From positions 1 to 10,599 of the forward strand of contig CABSMN010000018.1 in the NCBI GenBank assembly GCA_902478765.1: a stretch of DNA of 10,599 nucleotides. Reading direction: 5' to 3'. Source of the stretch: an uncultured Collinsella sp. (lineage in GTDB: Bacteria > Actinomycetota > Coriobacteriia > Coriobacteriales > Coriobacteriaceae). Made by a program: the position numbers and the translations under genes. Within the stretch, counting starts at the first letter, position 1. Each line of letters begins with the position of its first letter. The notes beneath the pieces were generated by a model. That model was not told the DNA's origin, did not search any database, and saw only the letters and a list, made by a program, of their open reading frames with translations. This document shows positions 6,796-10,599 of the stretch, piece by piece.

Positions 6796-6818
6796 AGGCG
6801 CCCGCGTAAGGGGCGCCT
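6796..6818 (-). promoter_or_regulatory. Hairpin in the panE 5' leader
   Basis: AGGCGCCC (6796-6803) and GGGCGCCT (6811-6818) form a perfect 8-bp stem with a 7-nt loop. Read on the minus strand it is followed by a short TTT tract and then the panE ribosome site, GGGGAG, about 8 bp downstream. No leftward gene lies upstream, so this is not the end of another gene. It could be a weak attenuator, a translation-controlling stem or a 5'-end stabilising stem. A TACAAT hexamer (6829-6824, minus) would place the start point at the stem's base, but it lacks a -35. Confidence 0.45.
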
Positions 6819-6843
6819 GATGGATTGTATGCTGCCAGGGTGA

Positions 6844-6873
6844 TTGGTGGGTGCGCGGGGCGGCTGTTATAAA
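6844..6873 (+). promoter_or_regulatory. Candidate promoter for a short leader RNA (TTGGTG-N18-TATAAA)
   Basis: TTGGTG (6844-6849) and TATAAA (6868-6873) are 18 bp apart; the -10 is strong and the -35 weak. A start near 6880 would give an RNA of about 82 nt ending at the terminator at 6936-6961. Confidence 0.45.
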
Positions 6874-6879
6874 AAAGAA

Positions 6880-6961
6880 ACGTTTGCCTGGACGCTACGC
6901 TGCGGGGCAGACCGCAAAGACATGCGCGTGGTCATGCCCGGCTCCTTTCATCGGGCTTTTT
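6880..6961 (+). ncRNA. Candidate attenuated leader or small RNA upstream of the aldo/keto reductase
   Basis: This gene-free stretch has a promoter-like start and a classical intrinsic terminator at its end. GGGCAGACC (6905-6913) can pair with GGTC plus TGCCC (6930-6939, one bulged A) in a 9-bp stem. That stem uses the same bases as the left arm of the terminator (6936-6940), so the two structures exclude each other, the layout of an attenuator or riboswitch expression platform. CTCCTTTC (6942-6949) is complementary over 8 bases to the reductase ribosome site (7086-7093). A 14-codon ORF (6922-6966, ending FHRAFC) overlaps it but has no ribosome site. No known riboswitch core is recognised. Confidence 0.4.
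6936..6961 (+). terminator. Intrinsic terminator with no gene before it
   Basis: GCCCG (6936-6940) pairs with CGGGC (6952-6956) around an 11-nt loop, followed by TTTTT (6957-6961). It points rightward, and no rightward protein gene precedes it back to the terminator at 5825. It must therefore end a small RNA or attenuate the leader of the downstream reductase. Confidence 0.7.
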
Positions 6962-6981
6962 GCTGATGTTAAAGCGGTGCC

Positions 6982-7011
6982 GTGACGGCTCGATTTCTGC
7001 TGCGTTACGAT
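6982..7011 (+). promoter_or_regulatory. Possible second promoter for the aldo/keto reductase
   Basis: GTGACG (6982-6987) and TACGAT (7006-7011) are 18 bp apart. They lie downstream of the terminator at 6961, so they could drive the reductase independently of the upstream RNA. The match to consensus is moderate. Confidence 0.3.
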
Positions 7012-7098
7012 ACGTTCTCGATTGCGATTCCACGATGTTTCGGCTGCGTGACCATTGTGTTTCGCCTTGCCGGGGCGCTGATGGCGAAGGGAGGGGCC

Positions 7099-8286
7099 GT
7101 GCAATACCGTGTTGACCCCAAAAGTGGTAACCGAATATCTGCTCTGGGTCTGGGCTGCATGAGATTTCCCGGTGCGCCGGGCCATCCGGACGCGAAGACA
7201 GCCGATGTCATCATTTCCCGTGCGGTGGAGCAGGGGATTAATTATCTGGATACTGCGTATCTCTATCCCGGTAACGAGGCGTGCGTGGGCGCCTCACTTG
7301 AGCGCTTGGGGCTGCGCGACCGGGTGTTGCTGGCGACCAAGTTGCCGCACGCTTCGTGCAAATGCGCGGAGGATTTCGATCGGTTCTTCGACGAGCAGCT
7401 GCGCCGCCTGCAGACCGACCATATCGACTATTACCTTATGCACAACATCACCTCGCCTGCGCAGTGGGAGCGCGTGGTGGCGCTGGGCATCGAGGACTGG
7501 ATCGCGCGCCAAAAGGCCGCGGGGCGTATTCGTCAGATAGGCTTTTCGTACCACGGCAGCGCGGCGGACTTCCTTACGATGCTCGATGCGTATGATTGGG
7601 ATTTTTGCCAAATCCAGTACAACTACGCTGGAGAGCGATATCAGGCGGGAACGGCGGGGCTCATGGCCGCCGCCGAGCGAGGTCTCGCGGTGTTTGTGAT
7701 GGAGCCGCTTTTGGGCGGACGCTTGGCAGGCAAGCTGCCTCCGCGGGCCCGCGCCGTGCTCGATGACGCTCGTGACCTGCATTTGCGCACTCCTGCCGCC
7801 TGGGGCCTTTCGTGGGTGTGGAACCATCCTCAAGTCACGATGCTGCTTTCGGGCATGACCGATACCGCGCAGGTGGACGAGAACGCGGTGTTGGCCGATC
7901 GGGCCCTGCCGGATTCGATGACAGCTACTCAGCTCGATGCCATCGCGCACGTGCTGATGGAGTTTGAAAAATCGAACCGTGCGCCCTGCACGGGATGTGG
8001 CTACTGCATGCCATGTCCCAAGGGTATCAACATTCCCGGCTGCTTTGCTGCCTACAACGCGAGCTATGCGCACAGCTGGTTTACGGGGCTGTCGCAATAC
8101 TTTACGGCGAGTGCGGTGCGCACGAGCGAGCCCAAGCTGGTGAGCAATTGCGTCAAGTGCGGCAAATGCGCGCGCCACTGCCCGCAGCATATCGATATCC
8201 CCGAGCGTCTCGATGACGTGCGCCGACGTTTCCAGCCTGGCCCCGTAACGGCCGCGCTTAAAGCCTTTTGCAAAACGCGTTCCTGA
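7099..8286 (+). CDS. Aldo/keto reductase with C-terminal 4Fe-4S ferredoxin-type domain
   Basis: A 395-residue protein. Residues 1-285 are a TIM-barrel aldo/keto reductase with the complete catalytic tetrad: D51 and Y56 in NYLDTAYLYPGNE, K81 in LLATKLPH and H115 in YYLMHN. Residues 297-306 (CTGCGYCMPC, then P) and 351-361 (CVKCGKCARHC, then P) are two cysteine motifs for iron-sulfur clusters. This fused architecture is common in anaerobes; such proteins are often annotated as iron-sulfur aldo/keto reductases and their substrates are mostly unknown. GTG 7099 is chosen: VQYRVDPKSGNRISALGLG matches the usual family N-terminus and AAGGGAGG lies just upstream. ATG 7081 or GTG 6982 would add 6 or 39 residues unlike the family. 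The gene is followed 14 bp later by a long palindrome, then nfo. Confidence 0.9.
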   Translation: MQYRVDPKSGNRISALGLGCMRFPGAPGHPDAKTADVIISRAVEQGINYLDTAYLYPGNEACVGASLERLGLRDRVLLATKLPHASCKCAEDFDRFFDEQLRRLQTDHIDYYLMHNITSPAQWERVVALGIEDWIARQKAAGRIRQIGFSYHGSAADFLTMLDAYDWDFCQIQYNYAGERYQAGTAGLMAAAERGLAVFVMEPLLGGRLAGKLPPRARAVLDDARDLHLRTPAAWGLSWVWNHPQVTMLLSGMTDTAQVDENAVLADRALPDSMTATQLDAIAHVLMEFEKSNRAPCTGCGYCMPCPKGINIPGCFAAYNASYAHSWFTGLSQYFTASAVRTSEPKLVSNCVKCGKCARHCPQHIDIPERLDDVRRRFQPGPVTAALKAFCKTRS

Positions 8287-8299
8287 TGCCCCTTTTATA

Positions 8300-8366
8300 A
8301 GTTGCGGTGGAATAGTTCCTGTTTGCGGCAGAATAGGGCATCGACAGGAACTATTTCACCGCAACT
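8300..8366. repeat. 67-bp near-perfect palindrome with three copies of a 14-bp motif
   Basis: Bases 8300-8322 and 8344-8366 are 23-bp inverted arms differing at one position (a G-U pair in RNA) around a 21-base loop. Inside, TTGCGGTGGAATAG (8302-8315) recurs as TTGCGGCAGAATAG (8323-8336), exactly 21 bp later. It recurs again inverted at 8351-8364 (TTGCGGTGAAATAG on the minus strand). No T tract follows on either strand, so it is not a standard terminator. It fills the gap between the aldo/keto reductase stop and the nfo ribosome site, which starts 6 bases after it. Possible roles are a multi-site operator, a dispersed REP/MITE-like element, or a stem protecting mRNA between the two genes. Confidence 0.85.
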
Positions 8367-8384
8367 GATGAGGGGGAGCTGGAG

Positions 8385-9251
8385 ATGCTAACGATTGGGT
8401 GTCATCTTTCGACGACGAAGGGCTATCGGGCAATGGGGGAGACGGCGTTGTCCATTGGTGCCAATACCTTTGCGTTCTTTACGCGCAACCCGCGCGGTGG
8501 CAAGGCAAAAGACCTTGACATGGATGACGTGGCGGCTCTGCGCGAGCTTATGGCGCAAAACGACTTTGGACCGCTGGTGGCGCATGCCCCGTATACCTAT
8601 AACCCCTGCTCCGCTAAGGAGCGGGCGCGCGAGTTTGCCTTGGAGGCTATGGCGGAAGATTTGCAGCGTCTGGAAGCACTGCCCGGCAACTATTACAACT
8701 TCCATCCCGGTGCGCATGTGGGACAGGGGGCAGACGCTGGCATTCAGATGATTGTCGACACGCTGTGCCAGGTGATGTTTGAGGGCCAGCAGACGATGGT
8801 ATTGCTCGAGACCATGGCGGGTAAGGGCACCGAGGTGGGCCGTAGCTTTGAAGAGCTGGCGTGCATTATCGAGGGCGTTGCCGCCAAGTGTCCAGAGCTG
8901 TCCGATAAACTGGGCGTTTGTTTGGACACCTGCCATGTGAGCGATGCCGGCTACGACATCATCCATGATCTGGACGGCGTACTCGACGAGTTCGACCGCG
9001 TGGTGGGCATCGATCGCCTGCATGCCGTACACATCAACGATTCGAAGAACCCTTGTGGCGCCCATAAAGATCGTCACGAGTGCATCGGCAAGGGATACCT
9101 TGGCAGCGAGGAATTTGGCGGCGGTATGCAGGTTATGCAGAATATTGTATCGAATAGCCGCTTGCGTGCACTTCCATTTATTTTGGAGACGCCGAACGAA
9201 CTTGCAGGTTATGCAGCGGAAATTACGCTATTAAGGTCGTTACAGCAGTAA
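8385..9251 (+). CDS. nfo: Endonuclease IV (AP endonuclease, base excision repair)
   Basis: A 288-residue TIM-barrel enzyme that cuts DNA 5' to abasic sites and repairs oxidised 3' ends. The full trinuclear zinc ligand set is visible: H67 in [10 protein letters not shown]107 in NFHPGAH, E142 in [10 protein letters not shown]181 and H184 in [14 protein letters not shown]216 in HINDSK, D229 and H231 in [11 protein letters not shown], and E268 in ILETPNE. The length matches bacterial Nfo (about 280). The start has AGGGGGAG at 6 bp. It sits 98 bp after the aldo/keto reductase on the same strand, so read-through is possible, but a 67-bp palindrome lies between. The N-terminal [14 protein letters not shown] fits the family opening (IG.H.S...G). 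Confidence 0.96.
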   Translation: MLTIGCHLSTTKGYRAMGETALSIGANTFAFFTRNPRGGKAKDLDMDDVAALRELMAQNDFGPLVAHAPYTYNPCSAKERAREFALEAMAEDLQRLEALPGNYYNFHPGAHVGQGADAGIQMIVDTLCQVMFEGQQTMVLLETMAGKGTEVGRSFEELACIIEGVAAKCPELSDKLGVCLDTCHVSDAGYDIIHDLDGVLDEFDRVVGIDRLHAVHINDSKNPCGAHKDRHECIGKGYLGSEEFGGGMQVMQNIVSNSRLRALPFILETPNELAGYAAEITLLRSLQQ

Positions 9252-9312
9252 CAACTGTCACAAAGTGGAGTGTTCCATTCACGTTATGGGATTGTTTCAA
9301 TCAGTTTTCTCA

Positions 9313-9341
9313 TTGCAGATTCGTAATTCCGGGTGCATAAT
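9313..9341 (+). promoter_or_regulatory. Promoter of the ABC-transporter binding protein (TTGCAG-N17-CATAAT)
   Basis: TTGCAG (9313-9318) and CATAAT (9336-9341) are exactly 17 bp apart, with four and five matches to consensus. Transcription would start near 9348, about 50 bp before the ATG. The gene is thus independent of nfo. Confidence 0.65.
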
Positions 9342-9398
9342 AGCCAACAGTTTTTGCAGACCTCTGAATCAAACGGGGTCGCCGGAAGGAGACTGATT

Positions 9399-10259
9399 AT
9401 GAAGCTCAAGAAGCTTGGCGCATTTGCCGCCACGGGCGCCATGGCGCTCGCCCTCGCACTGACGGGCTGCGGCTCGTCCAACGCCACCTCTGGTTCCGAT
9501 GCCGGTTCCAGCAGCTCTGATGACGTGAAGGTCGAGAAGGTCGACGGCTCCAAGGAGTATGCACTCGTCAAGGACGGTACGCTCACCGTCGGCACCTCTG
9601 CCGAGTACGCGCCGTTTGAGTACAAGGATGACAATGGCGACTACCAGGGCTTTGACCTTGAGCTCATCAAGGCTATCGGCGATAAGCTGGGCCTGGATGT
9701 CGAGTACGTCAACAACGACTTTGACACGCTGGTGCCGGGTGTTGCTTCGGGCGCCAAGTATGACGTCTCCATCGCGGCTATCACCGACACGCCCGAGCGT
9801 GAGAAGGAAGTCACTTTCTCCGATTCCTACTACATGGACGATCAGGCTATCGTGACCAAGGTCGATAACACCGACATCACGGCCGACAACTACAGCGAGA
9901 AGCTCAACAACGCCGACGCTACCATCATCGTCCAGTCTGGCTCGACCGCCGAGGCCTTTGCCCAGGAGAACTTCCCCAAGGCCAAGATCGTCCCCTACAA
10001 GGACGCCACCGAGTGCTTCAGCGCCCTGCAGTCCGATAAGGGCGACGCTGTAGTTACCAACCGCTCCGTTGCCAGCCAGCTGACCGCCGAGCAGTTCAAC
10101 ACCTGCCAGACCATCAAGCAGATCAGCACCGGCGAGGAGTACGCCATCGCCATCAACCAGGGCAATACCAAGCTCAAGGACGACATCAATCAGGCCATCA
10201 AGGACCTGACCGACGACGGTACCGTCGACGCCCTCATGGCTAAGTACAATATCAAGTAA
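9399..10259 (+). CDS. Amino-acid ABC transporter substrate-binding lipoprotein
   Basis: A 286-residue family 3 solute-binding protein. A lipoprotein signal peptide (MKLKKLGAFAATGAMALALA) ends in the lipobox LTGC, with C24 as the lipidated residue. A Gly/Ser/Asp linker follows (25-45). The binding domain runs from about 55 to the end: TVGTSAEYAPFEYKDDNG, GFDLELIKAIGDKLGL (84-99), the hinge YDVSIAAITDTPEREKEVTF with R134, expected to bind the ligand carboxylate, and QSGSTAE (second lobe). Such proteins capture polar amino acids or glutamine/cystine-like ligands outside the membrane and deliver them to a GlnP/GlnQ-type permease and ATPase. The ligand is not determined. The start has AAGGAG (9386-9391) at 7 bp. 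It has its own promoter and is followed by two terminators, which suggests expression in excess of the downstream gene. Confidence 0.93.
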   Translation: MKLKKLGAFAATGAMALALALTGCGSSNATSGSDAGSSSSDDVKVEKVDGSKEYALVKDGTLTVGTSAEYAPFEYKDDNGDYQGFDLELIKAIGDKLGLDVEYVNNDFDTLVPGVASGAKYDVSIAAITDTPEREKEVTFSDSYYMDDQAIVTKVDNTDITADNYSEKLNNADATIIVQSGSTAEAFAQENFPKAKIVPYKDATECFSALQSDKGDAVVTNRSVASQLTAEQFNTCQTIKQISTGEEYAIAINQGNTKLKDDINQAIKDLTDDGTVDALMAKYNIK

Positions 10260-10281
10260 AATAGCTACTTGATTGCGCGCG

Positions 10282-10311
10282 GGCCCTTTCCGTTTTGCGG
10301 AGAGGGCCTTT
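10282..10311 (+). terminator. First terminator after the binding-protein gene
   Basis: GGCCCT, T, TCCG (10282-10292) pairs with CGGA, G, AGGGCC (10298-10308) around TTTTG: eleven pairs including one wobble, followed by TTT. The tail is short, so some read-through is likely. Confidence 0.7.
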
Positions 10312-10322
10312 GCGCTTCTCTT

Positions 10323-10348
10323 GACGGAAAGCGTTTCCGTCTCTTTTT
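10323..10348 (+). terminator. Second, strong terminator in the leader of the next gene
   Basis: GACGGAAA (10323-10330) pairs perfectly with TTTCCGTC (10334-10341) around a GCG loop, followed by TCTTTTT. It ends only 28 bp before the TTG start of the next gene. CTTTCCG of the first hairpin (10286-10292) is fully complementary to CGGAAAG of this one (10325-10331), so an alternative pairing could disrupt both. Confidence 0.8.
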
Positions 10349-10376
10349 GCCGGCAACTTCTACGATAGGAGCCACC

Positions 10377-10546
10377 TTGTCTCGACTGAACAAAGGGGCC
10401 GCGGAACAGCGTTTTTCACTGCCCGCCTTGCTCCAAAAGCTAGCCTGCGTCATGGCCGTGGCGCTCGCGCTGGTGTGCGCGGGGGCATATGCGCCCACGA
10501 CCGCCCAGGCGCTTGAGACCGCAAAGATTACCGCCCGACCCAACAC
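10377..10546 (+). CDS. N-terminal fragment of an exported or membrane protein, possibly an ABC-transporter component
   Basis: Fifty-six codons from a TTG start, cut by the adapter at 10547. The TTG is chosen because AGGAG (10367-10371) precedes it at 5 bp; the frame is open further upstream but runs through both terminators. Residues 1-21 are basic and polar, 22-40 are hydrophobic (LACVMAVALALVCAGAYA), and AQA at 43-45 is a likely signal peptidase site before LETAKITARPN. The place directly after a binding-protein gene suggests the transporter's permease or another exported partner, but nothing of a mature domain is present. All residues after N56 (CLLYTSDAADE and onward) are translated adapter and must be discarded. 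Confidence 0.7.
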
Positions 10547-10599
10547 CTGTCTCTTATACACATCTGACGCTGCCGACGAACTAGAAGTGTAGATCTCGG
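10547..10599 (+). other. Nextera i5-side sequencing adapter (artefact)
   Basis: Bases 10547-10565 are the Tn5 mosaic end in reverse orientation (CTGTCTCTTATACACATCT). Bases 10566-10579 (GACGCTGCCGACGA) complete the read-1 adapter, 10580-10586 hold a seven-base remnant where an eight-base i5 index belongs, and 10587-10599 (GTGTAGATCTCGG) are P5 sequence. Native DNA ends at 10546. Confidence 0.98.

Noticed and set aside
6880..6961. Cyclic-di-GMP or fluoride riboswitch upstream of the aldo/keto reductase
   Set aside because: A short CGCAAAG string resembles part of the c-di-GMP-I core, but the other conserved blocks are absent or in the wrong order, and no fluoride-type core is seen.
7294..8190. 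A 298-codon minus-strand ORF opposite the aldo/keto reductase
   Set aside because: Antisense shadow. The plus-strand protein has the complete catalytic tetrad and iron-sulfur motifs, while this frame shows no domain pattern.
8300..8366. Intrinsic terminator interpretation of the long palindrome
   Set aside because: Neither strand has a T tract after the stem, and the arms and loop are longer than in usual terminators.
10265..10592. ORFs running into the right-hand end on both strands
   Set aside because: Their terminal residues (LLYTSDAADE on plus, MYKRQV on minus) are translated adapter and mosaic-end sequence. Only the native part from TTG 10377 on the plus strand is kept.

Overview
The window is one assembled contig bounded at both ends by Illumina Nextera adapter sequence (1-44 and 10547-10599), so native DNA spans about 45-10546 and both outermost genes are cut. 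High G+C, G/C-ending codons, GTG and TTG starts with strong purine-rich ribosome sites, and a set of Coriobacteriia-like genes suggest a gut actinobacterium of the Collinsella type. That placement is inference from gene style, not a database match.

Layout. Three genes read leftward at the left: a Gfo/Idh/MocA oxidoreductase (cut at the adapter), ribonuclease HI and a LysR-family regulator. The LysR gene faces, across a 273-bp regulatory region, a rightward O-acetylhomoserine sulfhydrylase (metY) that ends in a clear terminator. Next come a secreted coiled-coil protein of unknown function and a two-helix small membrane protein, both rightward, then a convergent panE (2-dehydropantoate 2-reductase, leftward). 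A second divergent intergenic region separates panE from a rightward aldo/keto reductase with two C-terminal 4Fe-4S motifs. This is followed by nfo (endonuclease IV), a lipoprotein amino-acid ABC-transporter binding protein, and the start of another exported or membrane protein cut by the adapter.

How the parts may work together. The LysR/metY pair looks like a sulfur-assimilation unit. An ATC-N9-GAT LysR-type box lies about 66 bp upstream of the predicted metY start point, behind a good -35/-10 pair. The resulting leader of about 180 nt carries a 17-codon upstream ORF with an excellent ribosome site and two Cys codons, overlapped by mutually exclusive stems. This suggests translation-dependent control of metY on top of LysR control. 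The aldo/keto reductase has its own promoter-terminator unit upstream (a short RNA or attenuator). nfo is preceded by a 67-bp near-perfect palindrome containing three copies of a 14-bp motif. The binding-protein gene is separated from the next gene by tandem terminators, a plausible way to make more binding protein than downstream product.

The coding genes are mostly ordinary core or metabolic functions. The unusual content is in the non-coding leaders and intergenic structures. No CRISPR array, tRNA, rRNA, integrase or transposase was seen.
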